Source: CAIZGX01 sp046048875
GTDB taxonomy: Bacteria > Bacteroidota > Bacteroidia > Flavobacteriales_D > Sanyastnellaceae
Reading direction: 5' to 3'
DNA: 64,000 nucleotides
Assembly (NCBI GenBank): GCA_046048875.1
Contig: JBJOFG010000002.1
Coordinates: 124,001 to 188,000, forward strand
Positions 1 through 8,822 of this stretch are shown piece by piece. Numbering within the stretch: the stretch's first letter is position 1; every line of letters starts with the position of its first letter. Below the pieces are notes generated by a model. It made no database searches and was not told where the DNA came from. It worked only from the letters and a program-made list of their open reading frames with translations. Made by a program: the position numbers and the translations under genes.

Positions 1-1036
1 AAGTGGGGAAATCGTTACTACCTGTTACACCGAAAACTATGATTCGATCCTGGCTATCGACGACAACGGAATGTGGAGTTTCCTGATGAAGACCTCCTAA
101 ATACGTACTGTACAAAAGTCCGGAACCCGTTGCGTCGAACTTGGAAATCGCAACATCGAAATAATTACCCGTTGTTGGGTTGAAAGTGGAACTGTATGCG
201 TTTGCAGTTGTGGGGTAATTGTTTGCGAAGACACTTGCACCTGAAACCAAGTTTCCGCTTAAATCATCACATGCCGTAAATCCGAAATTGTTGGCTGCTG
301 AACCAATAAAAGAAGAGAAAGCAATCTCAGGATCTATGATTAAGGCATAGTTAGAATCGTAGTTTCCCAATTGAAAACGCATACGATTTCCCTCCAAAAC
401 ATAGTGACAAATCACTTCGATTAAATGTCCGTTTATCGATTGAAAAGCAAACGGTCTTGACTCATAGATTCTTCCGAGAAGATGATGGGTAATGAGACAC
501 CCAGAGGTATCTAGTTCAAGTTGAAGTGAATCGTGGTAATGCCACGAAATGAGATTTGGATTTGCGTGGGGTGCGAGTTCGAATTGATATTTGATGGACT
601 TCGATTTTCCGAGAACACGAAGGTTTATGCCTTCGTACACATTTTGAAAATTGATGTTCTGAAATCGCTTGACGTGGTCACTCCATTTTGTTGAATCGGA
701 ACCTAAGTAGTAATTGAAATAACCAGGTATTTCATCATCTTCTTCTGCCTGATTCAATTCAGCATTTTCCAATTGTTGAAGGAAGAACAACGTTGTTACG
801 CTTTCCGGAAGCGCTTGGGGTTTATGATCCGGGATGAAGACGGTTGTGTCGAACAATTGATAGGCGAATCCGTTGTTTTGAATCCAGAAGGATCCTCCGG
901 GAATTTCGGCTTTGTATTGGACTTCTGAAGGCCATTGGCCTTTGTTCTGAATGAAAGAAATCTGCGAATAAATTATTGCTGGCAAAAAAGCCAGGAATAA
1001 CAACAGCAATAATATCTTCTTTCGTTGGGGAAACAT
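1..1036 (-). CDS. SBBP/DUF7948-type secreted surface protein, 3' part missing
   Basis: I read this frame directly from the reverse strand. It starts with ATG at 1036 and stays open for 345 codons to the window edge, so the C-terminus is missing. Residues 1-25 form a signal peptide (basic start, long Leu/Phe stretch, ending near IIYSQ). The mature protein opens with FIQNKGQWPSEVQYKAEIPG, the usual opening of the DUF7948 domain. Later parts such as SKFDATGSGLLYSTYLGG are typical of SBBP beta-propeller repeats. Relatives in Bacteroidota are large secreted proteins, often with PKD domains and a T9SS type B sorting domain. That C-terminal part would lie outside the window and is inferred only. It lies downstream of gpsA on the same strand with a 53 bp gap. 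The family has no known enzymatic role. Confidence 0.8.
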   Translation of the reverse strand, partial: MFPQRKKILLLLLFLAFLPAIIYSQISFIQNKGQWPSEVQYKAEIPGGSFWIQNNGFAYQLFDTTVFIPDHKPQALPESVTTLFFLQQLENAELNQAEEDDEIPGYFNYYLGSDSTKWSDHVKRFQNINFQNVYEGINLRVLGKSKSIKYQFELAPHANPNLISWHYHDSLQLELDTSGCLITHHLLGRIYESRPFAFQSINGHLIEVICHYVLEGNRMRFQLGNYDSNYALIIDPEIAFSSFIGSAANNFGFTACDDLSGNLVSGASVFANNYPTTANAYSSTFNPTTGNYFDVAISKFDATGSGLLYSTYLGGLHQETPHSVVVDSQDRIIVFGVTGSNDFPT

Positions 1037-1089
1037 GGTCTTCGAAGATAAGACTACTTCGAAAGACAATGCGTTGCTTTTGTAAAAAA

Positions 1090-2094
1090 CTAGCTGAGTT
1101 TGTCAGCAAGTATTCTCATTTCCATTGCCGGAGAAATCTTCTCATACAGGATGCGGTAAACAGCATCGGCAATGGGAATATCGGCATTGAATTTTTTATT
1201 GATTTCGTGAATGCCTCGCGTTGCGTAGTAACCTTCTGCAACCATGTTCATTTCAATGGTTGCCCATTTCACGCTGTAACCCTTCCCGACCATGGTTCCG
1301 AAGGTTCTATTCCGTGAATACGGAGAATACGCCGTTACGAGCAAGTCTCCGAGATAAGCGGAAGACTTCACGTCGCGGTGGACTTCGTGAACGGCGTCAA
1401 TGAATCGCTCGATCTCACGAATAGCAGCACTTACCAATACCGCCTGAAAATTATCTCCATAACCCAAACCGTGACAAATACCAGAAGCCACAGCATATAC
1501 GTTTTTCAGAATGGCAGACAACTCTGTTCCAAAAACATCTTCTGTTGTGGTTGTCTTTATAAAACGACATTTCAATTGCTCGGCCATGTAATCGGCCTTT
1601 TCTAAATCAGAGCAACCGATGGTTAAATAAGATAATTTCTCAAGGGCCACCTCTTCCGCATGACAAGGACCGCATATAATTCCGATGTTCTCATATGGCA
1701 CATTCCAGTTCTTGTGGAAGTAGCGGGCGGGAATTGCATCGAACTCATTAATAACCCCTTTGATGGCTGAAAACAGAACTTTATTCTCCAAACCTTCTAC
1801 GTTAGCCTCTTGAAACGCAGAATGCACAAAAGCAGAAGGTATAGCCACAACCAAAATATCACAAGCGTTAACTACCTCTTGAAGATTCGAAGAAACATGA
1901 ACCTTCTCCATATCGAATTCAATACTTTGAATGTAGTTGGGATTGTGACCAAACTCTTGAATGTGCTTTACAGCCTCCTCGTTACGCATCCACCAATGCA
2001 CATGCGCTTGAGATTGACTCAAAAGTTTCGTCAAAGCAGTAGCCCAACTACCGCCTCCTAATACACCTATAGTCTTCGATCCTGCATCCGTCAT
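1090..2094 (-). CDS. gpsA: NAD(P)H-dependent glycerol-3-phosphate dehydrogenase
   Basis: Reduces dihydroxyacetone phosphate to sn-glycerol 3-phosphate, the backbone for phospholipid synthesis in the cytoplasm. The N-terminus has the Rossmann dinucleotide loop GVLGGGSWATAL. SAIKG, GPCHAEEVA and the catalytic-Lys region ELSAILKNVYAVASG follow in the expected order. The frame can be extended to ATG codons at 2112 and 2127. I choose ATG 2094 (334 residues) because a perfect TATCTTTG -7 element lies at 2107-2100, only five bases upstream, so the longer versions would start inside or upstream of the promoter. The shorter start also puts the Rossmann loop about ten residues from the N-terminus, as is usual for GpsA. 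It is divergent from the LytTR regulator at 2166. Confidence 0.93.
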   Translation of the reverse strand: MTDAGSKTIGVLGGGSWATALTKLLSQSQAHVHWWMRNEEAVKHIQEFGHNPNYIQSIEFDMEKVHVSSNLQEVVNACDILVVAIPSAFVHSAFQEANVEGLENKVLFSAIKGVINEFDAIPARYFHKNWNVPYENIGIICGPCHAEEVALEKLSYLTIGCSDLEKADYMAEQLKCRFIKTTTTEDVFGTELSAILKNVYAVASGICHGLGYGDNFQAVLVSAAIREIERFIDAVHEVHRDVKSSAYLGDLLVTAYSPYSRNRTFGTMVGKGYSVKWATIEMNMVAEGYYATRGIHEINKKFNADIPIADAVYRILYEKISPAMEMRILADKLS

Positions 2095-2099
2095 GTTTG

Positions 2100-2107
2100 C
2101 AAAGATA
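2100..2107 (-). promoter_or_regulatory. -7 promoter element of gpsA
   Basis: The reverse strand reads TATCTTTG, an exact match to the Bacteroidota -7 consensus TAnnTTTG. It ends five bases before ATG 2094, so the predicted transcription start falls at or next to the start codon. No clear -33 TTG was seen. Confidence 0.55.
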
Positions 2108-2165
2108 ATCATTCTCTCAAACTGCATTTTCCTTCGTAATTTGCAAGCCTTGAAGCCAAGGCATT

Positions 2166-2930
2166 ATGGGAAAACTAAAAACGATACTGGTTGACGACGA
2201 ATTTTTCGCGCGAGAGAATTTAAAAATGTTGCTGGAAGAATACGCCAATGAACAAATTGATCTCATCGGTGAGGCTGCTTCGGTAAAAGAAGCGTTAGAG
2301 CTGTGCGAAAAGAACAAAGTTGAGCTCGTGTTTCTAGACATAATGATGCCTGAGGCGGATGGATTCGCTTTCTTGGAACAAGTGAAAGAGCGAAACTTCC
2401 AAGTTGTATTTACGACAGCCTTTCGCGAGTATGCTGTAAAGGCCATCAAAGAAAATGCACTCGACTACCTCGAAAAGCCTATTGATATTGAAGAGTTAAA
2501 GAATGTTGTTGCCAAAGCTGTAAAAAACCAAGAACAACAAACAGGTGGATTGGATGAAAATAAAATCAATCGCGTTCTTCAGGAAATTGCCTTACACAGC
2601 AACTTCGATAAGACCATAGTTCCTACAAGAGATGGCTTTGTTATTCTTCGCAACAACGAGCTTATTCGATTGGAAGCCGACGAGAATTACACGACCTTGT
2701 ATTGTGTAAATGGAAAAAAATACGTGAGTAGTAAGAACATCAAATCGTTCGAAGAAAAATTGGACTCGCACATGTTCATGCGTGTGCACAAATCGCACAT
2801 TGTGAATATCGCCTTCCACCTGAAAGAATTCAATAGAACAGAAGGAAACGTGGTGGTTCTTTCAAACGGCGATCAAGTGCCTGTTTCAAGAAGAAAACTT
2901 CAAGAGTTTTTAGACAAGATGCAAGAATAA
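2166..2930 (+). CDS. LytTR-family response regulator
   Basis: A 254-residue cytoplasmic transcription regulator. The N-terminal receiver domain (about residues 5-120) has the acidic pocket D10-D11 and phospho-acceptor D58 in VFLDIMMP, then FTTAFREYAVKAI and the conserved lysine in LEKPI. The C-terminal half (about 155-254) is a LytTR DNA-binding domain, recognisable by LIRLEADENYTTLYCVNGKK, the region MRVHKSHIVN and the end VPVSRRKLQEFLDKM. The next gene, a histidine kinase, starts two bases after this stop, so the two are almost certainly co-transcribed and form a two-component pair. The target genes cannot be told from the sequence. Confidence 0.95.
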   Translation: MGKLKTILVDDEFFARENLKMLLEEYANEQIDLIGEAASVKEALELCEKNKVELVFLDIMMPEADGFAFLEQVKERNFQVVFTTAFREYAVKAIKENALDYLEKPIDIEELKNVVAKAVKNQEQQTGGLDENKINRVLQEIALHSNFDKTIVPTRDGFVILRNNELIRLEADENYTTLYCVNGKKYVSSKNIKSFEEKLDSHMFMRVHKSHIVNIAFHLKEFNRTEGNVVVLSNGDQVPVSRRKLQEFLDKMQE

Positions 2931-2932
2931 GC

Positions 2933-5900
2933 ATGCGCTTTTCAAAATACATATCGTTGGTTTTTATGTTGCTTCCAATGCTAGCATCTGGGCAGCAATT
3001 CTCTTTCATTCAATACAGCTTGAAAGAAGGATTAGCGCAAACGCAAGTGCGGTGCATTCAACAAGACTACAAAGGGTATGTTTGGATTGGAACACTTGGA
3101 GGGGCTTCAAAATTCAACGGAAATGATTTCGTGAATTTCAGTAGAACCGACGGACTCATTAACAATCAGATCAACTGCATTCAGCAGCTTCAAAATGAAC
3201 AAATTGTTTTCGGATCTATTGGTGGTATTTCTGTTTTAGAAGGAAACACATTTACCAATCACAAGTACACCGGAGAATTAAACGATGCCTCGACAACATC
3301 ACTTCTCGAAATAAATCCGAACAACTTATTAATTGGAACTGAGAGAGGATTGATTGAATACCGAAACAACACCTTTGAGGAAAACAACCTCACACTTTTC
3401 TTCCAGGGTGAAAACATCAAACGTATTCGTAAAAGCCCATCAGGTGAAATTCTAGTGGCTTCTAAAAAAGGTATTTGGAAATTGATTAACAATCAATGGG
3501 AAGAAATCTATCGAATTCCTGACGAAGCAAATGTGCTTTTCGATTTCATTCAAAATTCAACCGGCGAGCTTTGGGCAGTTACTTCTTACGGGGGTGTTCT
3601 AAATTTAAATACAGGTCAACCCCTAACGAACATTGGCGATTATGCGCTTAGCAATGTTTTTACAGGCATTGACACACACAAAGGAAAAATTTATTTTACC
3701 AGTCGAACAGGCGTTGTTTTATTCAACGAAGCTGATCAAAGTCACTTGCTCTTTTCGAAATCGAATGGATTGGAAGTGGACGACATTCGACAAGTATTCA
3801 TTGATCGCGAGGGCATTCAATGGTTCGCTAGTTACGGGGGTGGCATATTCAAACTTACCAGCACCCAATTCAAAAGCTTTAATACGAACAATGGGTTAAC
3901 GGGCAATGCCGTCATGAGCATTACGCAAGATTCAAGAGGAAATTACTTCTTCGGAACCTACGACAACGGCATTAGCTTCTTATCCAATCCGTCTGATAAT
4001 TTCAGTGCGTATTTTAATGCAGCACTGAATGATCTCTCCCCGAATTTACGTGTTTGGACCACTTTAAAAAGTTGGGGCTGGAAAGGGAACATTTGGATCG
4101 GAACTCCCGAAGGACTCTATGAATATGACTGCTGCTCTTTTGCTCAACCGCATTGGTTGCATTACGGAAAAGAAGAAGGCTTGGAGGAAGAAATCGTTCT
4201 TAGTCTTCTCGAACGACGTGATGGATCATTGCTCATTGGAACCAACAAAGGAATTCAAGCTTACTCCCACAAAACCTTTCAAAGTTTTTCGCAATTTCCA
4301 AACTTCCCAGCGACAAGAATTCGCCATATGTTGGAAACGAGTGAAGGAAAAATTTGGATGGCCACACGCGATGGAATTTCGCTGTTTTACAACAACACTT
4401 TCACAAATTTCGGTGAGGCGCAAGGATTGCAAGATGCCAGCGCCTACAGCATTGCAGAACTTCCGAATGGAGAAATAATTTCAGGAACTCAATCGGGATT
4501 GTACAAAGGAAATGAAAACGGATTTTCGCATTTAAACATTTCTGAAGAACCCGGTGGCAACACCGTGAATTTCTTGAAGGTCATTCAAAATAAATTATGG
4601 ATTGGAACCCTCAATGGAATTTTCGTTTGGGAACTGAATAGTGCTGGAGGCCTTGGCGAACGCATCATTCACCTGAACGAATCTGACGGATTAATCAGCC
4701 TTGAAACAAACTTAAACGCCATATTCGTCGACCTTAAAAACACCGTTTGGATTGGAACACCGAACGGTGTTATGCAAATTGAATTGAGTGCGATTGAAGA
4801 GAAGTTTAACATTCCTCTTCCCATCGTGCATCTGACAAACATTCAATCGAATCTCGAAAATATCGATTGGAAGTTACTTACTTCAGGTAAGTGGGATGGC
4901 AAAGCCTTTCCGAATGGACTCGAATTCAACTACAGACAAAATTCTTTCACCTTCTTTTTCGATGCCGCAAGCACGACGTATCCGGAAAGACTTGAATTCA
5001 GTTATTGGTTGGAAGGACTGGATAGTACGTGGAGTAGCCCAACTTCCTTTTCGCAAGTGAACTTCAACAATCTTCCTTCAGGAACATACACCTTCCACAT
5101 TCGCGCACGAAACGGAAAGTGGGGAACATGGAGCGAAGAAGTGACTTGGCAATTTCGAGTCTTACCGCCTTGGTATTTGACCTGGTGGGTTATTCTTATT
5201 GAATTCATTTTGCTTTCAACGATAGTCATTCTCATTTCTCGATCACGAAGAAGAAACATCCGAAACAAGCATCTAGCCGAGCAATCTGAAATGAAAGCCA
5301 AGCTGCTTATGCTTGAACAACAAAGCATGAATTCAAGCATGAATCGACACTTCATCTTCAATGCCTTGAATTCGATTCAATACTACATCAACCGTCAGGA
5401 TCGTTTAGCGGCGAACCAGTATCTCACCGATTTCGCGAAACTGATTCGAAAAAACTTAGACAGTTCCCAAGAAAACTTCGCTCCGCTTTCTGAAGAAATT
5501 GAGCGACTCGAATTGTATTTGAAATTGGAAAGCATGCGCTTTCCCGACAAATTCAAATACCACATTCAGCTGGACTCACCTGAAGTTCTTCGTCAGGTTA
5601 AAATTCCAGCTATGCTTATTCAACCTTTCTTGGAAAATTCTATTTGGCATGGGCTCTTACCCAAAGATTCGGGTGGATTGTTACATGTACATTTTGGATT
5701 GAAAGATGAATGTCTTGAAATTCGTATTGAAGACAACGGTATAGGTCTCGCAGAAAGTCAGGCCCGTAAAACCAACAGCGATGGCCACATTTCGAAAGGA
5801 ATGGAAATTACTCGCAGCCGAATTGACCTCATAGAGCAAATGACCGGCAAGCGCATTGAATTGAAGGGTCCCGAAGATTGGAAGTCAGAATCAGGTGAAT

Positions 5901-5971
5901 CAGGAACGCGCGTCACGCTTCACTTCCCGAAAGATTTTCAAGAAATTTTCACTCAAGGCAACAGTTTTTAG
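2933..5971 (+). CDS. propeller-domain sensor histidine kinase (LytS-type)
   Basis: A 1012-residue membrane sensor. A signal peptide (residues 1-20, ending SGQ) is followed by about 12-14 repeats of the two-component-regulator propeller type, with phrases such as GYVWIGTLGGASKFNG, GIQWFASYGGGIFKL and GNIWIGTPEGLYEY. A Y_Y_Y domain comes next (EFSYWLEGLDSTW... to FHIRARNGKW), then one transmembrane helix (about 750-772, WVILIEFILLSTIVILI). The cytoplasmic part has a short coiled coil and a His_kinase domain with phospho-acceptor H806 in NRHFIFNALNSIQYYINRQD. The ATPase domain shows IQPFLENSIWHGL and IEDNGIGL. It senses a periplasmic or external signal and should phosphorylate the LytTR regulator encoded two bases upstream. 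The ligand is unknown; relatives in gut Bacteroidota often sense glycans. Confidence 0.95.
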   Translation: MRFSKYISLVFMLLPMLASGQQFSFIQYSLKEGLAQTQVRCIQQDYKGYVWIGTLGGASKFNGNDFVNFSRTDGLINNQINCIQQLQNEQIVFGSIGGISVLEGNTFTNHKYTGELNDASTTSLLEINPNNLLIGTERGLIEYRNNTFEENNLTLFFQGENIKRIRKSPSGEILVASKKGIWKLINNQWEEIYRIPDEANVLFDFIQNSTGELWAVTSYGGVLNLNTGQPLTNIGDYALSNVFTGIDTHKGKIYFTSRTGVVLFNEADQSHLLFSKSNGLEVDDIRQVFIDREGIQWFASYGGGIFKLTSTQFKSFNTNNGLTGNAVMSITQDSRGNYFFGTYDNGISFLSNPSDNFSAYFNAALNDLSPNLRVWTTLKSWGWKGNIWIGTPEGLYEYDCCSFAQPHWLHYGKEEGLEEEIVLSLLERRDGSLLIGTNKGIQAYSHKTFQSFSQFPNFPATRIRHMLETSEGKIWMATRDGISLFYNNTFTNFGEAQGLQDASAYSIAELPNGEIISGTQSGLYKGNENGFSHLNISEEPGGNTVNFLKVIQNKLWIGTLNGIFVWELNSAGGLGERIIHLNESDGLISLETNLNAIFVDLKNTVWIGTPNGVMQIELSAIEEKFNIPLPIVHLTNIQSNLENIDWKLLTSGKWDGKAFPNGLEFNYRQNSFTFFFDAASTTYPERLEFSYWLEGLDSTWSSPTSFSQVNFNNLPSGTYTFHIRARNGKWGTWSEEVTWQFRVLPPWYLTWWVILIEFILLSTIVILISRSRRRNIRNKHLAEQSEMKAKLLMLEQQSMNSSMNRHFIFNALNSIQYYINRQDRLAANQYLTDFAKLIRKNLDSSQENFAPLSEEIERLELYLKLESMRFPDKFKYHIQLDSPEVLRQVKIPAMLIQPFLENSIWHGLLPKDSGGLLHVHFGLKDECLEIRIEDNGIGLAESQARKTNSDGHISKGMEITRSRIDLIEQMTGKRIELKGPEDWKSESGESGTRVTLHFPKDFQEIFTQGNSF

Positions 5972-5981
5972 AAGTTTTCGT

Positions 5982-5989
5982 TATATTTG
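5982..5989 (+). promoter_or_regulatory. -7 promoter element of the acidic lipoprotein gene
   Basis: TATATTTG matches TAnnTTTG exactly. It lies in the 36 bp gap between the sensor kinase stop and ATG 6008, with an 18-base leader. No good -33 box was found. Confidence 0.5.
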
Positions 5990-6007
5990 TGTTGACTTCG
6001 GTCCAAT

Positions 6008-6295
6008 ATGAAAAAACTCAACTACATAACGCTCCTCTTTTTTGTTGCATTGGCATTCGCCTCGTGCACGAAATCTGTTTGGATGGAAGAAGTAACTTCC
6101 GTAGGAACTGAGCGTTCTGTAATCGTTGATAACACTGAGTTAAATACCGATAGTGACATTCTAGAAGAGTCTTCTGCTCCAAACAACAATCGTAATTCTG
6201 AAGGCGGTTCAGACATCACAGATGATGAAGACGACGGTATTACCGACGACGAAGACGAAGACGACACCGACCAAACTGGAAAGAGAAAGAAATAA
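6008..6295 (+). CDS. small lipoprotein with Asp/Glu-rich tail
   Basis: A 95-residue protein with a lipoprotein signal peptide: MKK, a hydrophobic core and lipobox FASC with C20 as the predicted lipidated residue. The mature part is polar. From about residue 65 it becomes a run dominated by aspartate and glutamate, where the unit ITDDEDD occurs twice with small changes, and it ends in a basic cluster GKRKK. No domain is recognised. The acidic stretch could bind divalent cations such as Ca2+, but that is inference from composition. It has its own likely promoter and sits between the sensor kinase and dinB. The signal peptide, lipobox and start make it a real gene rather than a chance frame. Confidence 0.75.
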   Translation: MKKLNYITLLFFVALAFASCTKSVWMEEVTSVGTERSVIVDNTELNTDSDILEESSAPNNNRNSEGGSDITDDEDDGITDDEDEDDTDQTGKRKK

Positions 6296-6328
6296 CTCTT
6301 CCTCCCTCTCAAAAACATTTTTTAACAA

Positions 6329-6361
6329 TTTGAAATCTTGTGCCCCCACGAGATAAGTTTG
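6329..6361 (+). promoter_or_regulatory. dinB promoter (TTTG / TAAGTTTG)
   Basis: A TTTG at 6329-6332 and TAAGTTTG at 6354-6361 are 21 bases apart, which fits the Bacteroidota -33/-7 arrangement. The -7 box ends four bases before ATG 6366, pointing to a leaderless or near-leaderless dinB message. Confidence 0.6.
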
Positions 6362-6365
6362 CTTT

Positions 6366-7586
6366 ATGTCATCTGAACGCTCAATTCTACACATGGACCT
6401 CGACACCTTTTTCGTGTCGGTAGAGCGTTTATTAGACAGTCGCCTCAACAACAGACCTGTACTTATTGGCGGAACCAGCGATCGCGGCGTAGTGGCCTCG
6501 TGCAGCTACGAAGCGCGAAAGTTCGGAGTGCATTCTGCTATGCCCATGCACATGGCGAAAAAGCTTTGTCCTGAAGCCGTTATCATTAAAGGAAACTCCT
6601 ACAACTACCTGAAGTATTCCGATATGGTAAGCGAAATGGTTCGCGAAGCTGTTCCTCTTTTCGAAAAAACATCTATCGACGAGTTCTACTGCGATCTCAC
6701 TGGGCTCGATCGATTCTTCGGGTGCTATCAGTTCGCTGGAGAACTCAGACAGAAAATTGGAAAAGAAATAGGCCTTCCCATTTCCTTCGGACTGTCTTCA
6801 AGCAAGACCGTTTCGAAAGTGGCTACGGGTGAAGCCAAGCCAAACAACCAAATTCGCATCGAAACCGGGACAGAGAAACCCTTCCTTGCACCGCTTTCCA
6901 TTCGAAAGATTCCCATGGTTGGAGAAAAAACACATCAACTTCTGGTGAACCTCGGCATTCGTCAAATTCAAACGTTGCAAGAAATGCCTTTGGATGTTAT
7001 GACGAAAGCGTTAGGGGAAAACGGAACCAGCATTTGGAAGAAAGCCAATGCCATAGACCCCTCGCCTGTTGTGCCGTTCCAAGAACGCAAGTCCATTTCA
7101 ACAGAAAGAACATTCGATCAAGACACCATAGACGTGCACAAGCTGCGTGGATTATTGATTGCTATGACCGAGAACTTGGCGTTCCAGTTGCGCAAGGGAG
7201 AGAAGCTTACTTCATGCGTTACAGTGAAACTCCGTTACTCCGATTTTCAAACGGAAACCATGCAATGCCGTATTCCTTATACTTCGGCAGACCACATTCT
7301 TATTCCGAAAATATTAGAGCTCTTCGAAAAGCTCTACTCACGAAGGGTGCTCATTCGCTTGATTGGCGTGCGTTTCAGTCACTTGGTTTCCGGCGGATAC
7401 CAGATTAATTTGTTCGACGACAACGAAGAACAGATTAGCTTGTACAATGCCATGGACGAACTGCGAAAAAAGTTCGGAGATCGCGCCGTTATGAAAGCTG
7501 CCGGAATAGAAGCGCGCAGCATTGGCCGCGGTGAAAATCCGTTCGACGGAGGTCCGCCTGTTCTTCTCGCAAACAGGCGTCAGTAA
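6366..7586 (+). CDS. dinB: DNA polymerase IV (Y family)
   Basis: Error-prone translesion DNA polymerase, 406 residues. The palm-domain metal ligands are visible in ILHMDLDTFFVSVE at the start and KTSIDEFYCDLTG (the SIDE motif) near residue 102. LIGGTSDRGVVASCSYEARK and FGLSSSKTVSKVATGEAKPN are the standard nucleotide-binding and thumb-proximal motifs. An HhH segment follows (IRKIPMVGEKTHQLLVNLGI), then the little-finger domain. The family range is about 350-420 residues, so it is full length. The extension after about residue 370 contains INLFDDNEEQ, resembling a beta-clamp-binding peptide (inference). ATG 6366 is four bases after the promoter's -7 box; M10 is the only close alternative start. 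It may be damage-induced, but no known operator was recognised. Confidence 0.95.
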   Translation: MSSERSILHMDLDTFFVSVERLLDSRLNNRPVLIGGTSDRGVVASCSYEARKFGVHSAMPMHMAKKLCPEAVIIKGNSYNYLKYSDMVSEMVREAVPLFEKTSIDEFYCDLTGLDRFFGCYQFAGELRQKIGKEIGLPISFGLSSSKTVSKVATGEAKPNNQIRIETGTEKPFLAPLSIRKIPMVGEKTHQLLVNLGIRQIQTLQEMPLDVMTKALGENGTSIWKKANAIDPSPVVPFQERKSISTERTFDQDTIDVHKLRGLLIAMTENLAFQLRKGEKLTSCVTVKLRYSDFQTETMQCRIPYTSADHILIPKILELFEKLYSRRVLIRLIGVRFSHLVSGGYQINLFDDNEEQISLYNAMDELRKKFGDRAVMKAAGIEARSIGRGENPFDGGPPVLLANRRQ

Positions 7587-7590
7587 GCAT

Positions 7591-7598
7591 TACCTTTG
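7591..7598 (+). promoter_or_regulatory. -7 promoter element of pabB
   Basis: TACCTTTG matches TAnnTTTG exactly and ends five bases before ATG 7604. It lies in the 17-base gap after dinB, so pabB-tilS probably has its own transcript in addition to read-through from dinB. Confidence 0.5.
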
Positions 7599-7603
7599 CA
7601 CCC

Positions 7604-8821
7604 ATGCAGCTTTGGGACAACGACCATTTTACTTTTCTTCCACCGAACTCTAACGAGCGACAAGCATTTATTGCTTGGGGGAAAAAAGATGCGTTTGTTT
7701 TAAATGAAAACAATCTCGAAGACATTCAAAAGCTTAACGATTGGTTAGCCAAAAAAACACTTCCTGTTTTCGGATATATTTCCTTCGAAGCCAAAAAACT
7801 TTTCGAAAAGGACATTTATCAAAACGTAAGTACAGACGGAAGTGAACTCATCTACTTCTTCGAGCCCCAGCACATTTGGAAAGAAGAAAATGGAAATTGG
7901 ATTCCACTTACCGAAACCGAACCGAACGAACATTCGGTAATACACACCTTCATTTCCAATTACAAAAAAATTGAAATTGCTTCGAATGAAGAAAAGCTAA
8001 CGTTCGAAATGCTTGAGAGTAAAGATTCCTACGTTGAAAAAATTCAGTCTGTATTGAATCACATTCAGCGTGGGGAATATTACGAAACGAACTTCTGCAT
8101 GCCGCTCCAAGCCAATGGAGAATTGAAAGATGCGTTCGCTCATTTTTCAAAAATGAACAATGCGACAGAAGCTCCACACGCTGCATATTTCAACGGAGAC
8201 AAGCTTCAGTTGCTTTGTACTTCCCCTGAACGATTCATTCAAAAAGTAGAAAATACAATCATCTCGCAGCCCATAAAAGGCACCGTAAAAAGAGGCGCAA
8301 CTATGGATGAAGACGAGGAGAATAAAGTTCTACTTGAAACCAGTAAAAAAGAGCGTTCAGAAAACATCATGATTGTAGATCTTGTGCGTAATGACCTGTC
8401 TCGCATTGCTGAAAAAGCGAGCGTGAATGTGAAATCGTTGTGCGAACTTCATACCTTCAAGACACTTCACCATCTCATAAGCACGGTGGAAGCGAAGCTT
8501 CCTTTCAACATAACCTTTACAGAGATTTTAGCAGCAACCTTTCCCATGGGTTCCATGACGGGTGCACCGAAAATTAGCGCCGTGCAGCACATGGAAAAAC
8601 TAGAAGCATTAGACAGGGGTATTTACAGCGGAAGCTTCGGAGTGATTGAGTCGAACGGCAATTTCGACTTCAATGTGATTATTCGCTCTGCGGTTTATAA
8701 CAAAGAAAAAAAACAAACAACCATCAAAGTGGGAAGCGCCATTACACAAGCCTCGAACGCGGAAGCGGAATATGAAGAGTGTCTTTTGAAAGCCGCGTCT
8801 ACCCTTTCCATCTTCAACTAA
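7604..8821 (+). CDS. pabB: aminodeoxychorismate synthase component I
   Basis: Chorismate-binding enzyme, 405 residues. It converts chorismate plus ammonia (from the glutaminase subunit PabA) to 4-amino-4-deoxychorismate for folate synthesis. The catalytic domain covers about residues 130-400: YVEKIQSVLNHIQRGEYYET, TSPERFI, QPIKGT(V), IMIVDLVRNDLSRIA and FPMGSMTGAPKISAVQHME, the strongest family signature, ending with IRSAVY and KVGSAITQASNAEAEYEE. The short N-terminal part is poorly conserved, as expected. Anthranilate synthase TrpE is the main alternative, but TrpE is usually about 460-500 residues and lies in a trp cluster, which is absent here. No pabA or pabC is in the window. tilS starts one base after its stop. 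Confidence 0.9.
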   Translation: MQLWDNDHFTFLPPNSNERQAFIAWGKKDAFVLNENNLEDIQKLNDWLAKKTLPVFGYISFEAKKLFEKDIYQNVSTDGSELIYFFEPQHIWKEENGNWIPLTETEPNEHSVIHTFISNYKKIEIASNEEKLTFEMLESKDSYVEKIQSVLNHIQRGEYYETNFCMPLQANGELKDAFAHFSKMNNATEAPHAAYFNGDKLQLLCTSPERFIQKVENTIISQPIKGTVKRGATMDEDEENKVLLETSKKERSENIMIVDLVRNDLSRIAEKASVNVKSLCELHTFKTLHHLISTVEAKLPFNITFTEILAATFPMGSMTGAPKISAVQHMEKLEALDRGIYSGSFGVIESNGNFDFNVIIRSAVYNKEKKQTTIKVGSAITQASNAEAEYEECLLKAASTLSIFN

Positions 8822-8822
8822 A

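Noticed and set aside
822..1109. 95-codon reverse frame starting at 1109
   Set aside because: It overlaps the clear SBBP-type frame starting at 1036 in another phase and lacks any recognisable feature.
2095..2127. Longer gpsA start (ATG 2127 or 2112)
   Set aside because: An exact -7 promoter box lies at 2107-2100, so these codons would be upstream of or inside the promoter, and the extra residues are not typical of GpsA.
6022..6318. Serine-rich reverse-strand frame opposite the acidic lipoprotein
   Set aside because: It is the antisense of the Asp/Glu codons and has no start signal or recognisable features; the forward frame has a signal peptide and lipobox.
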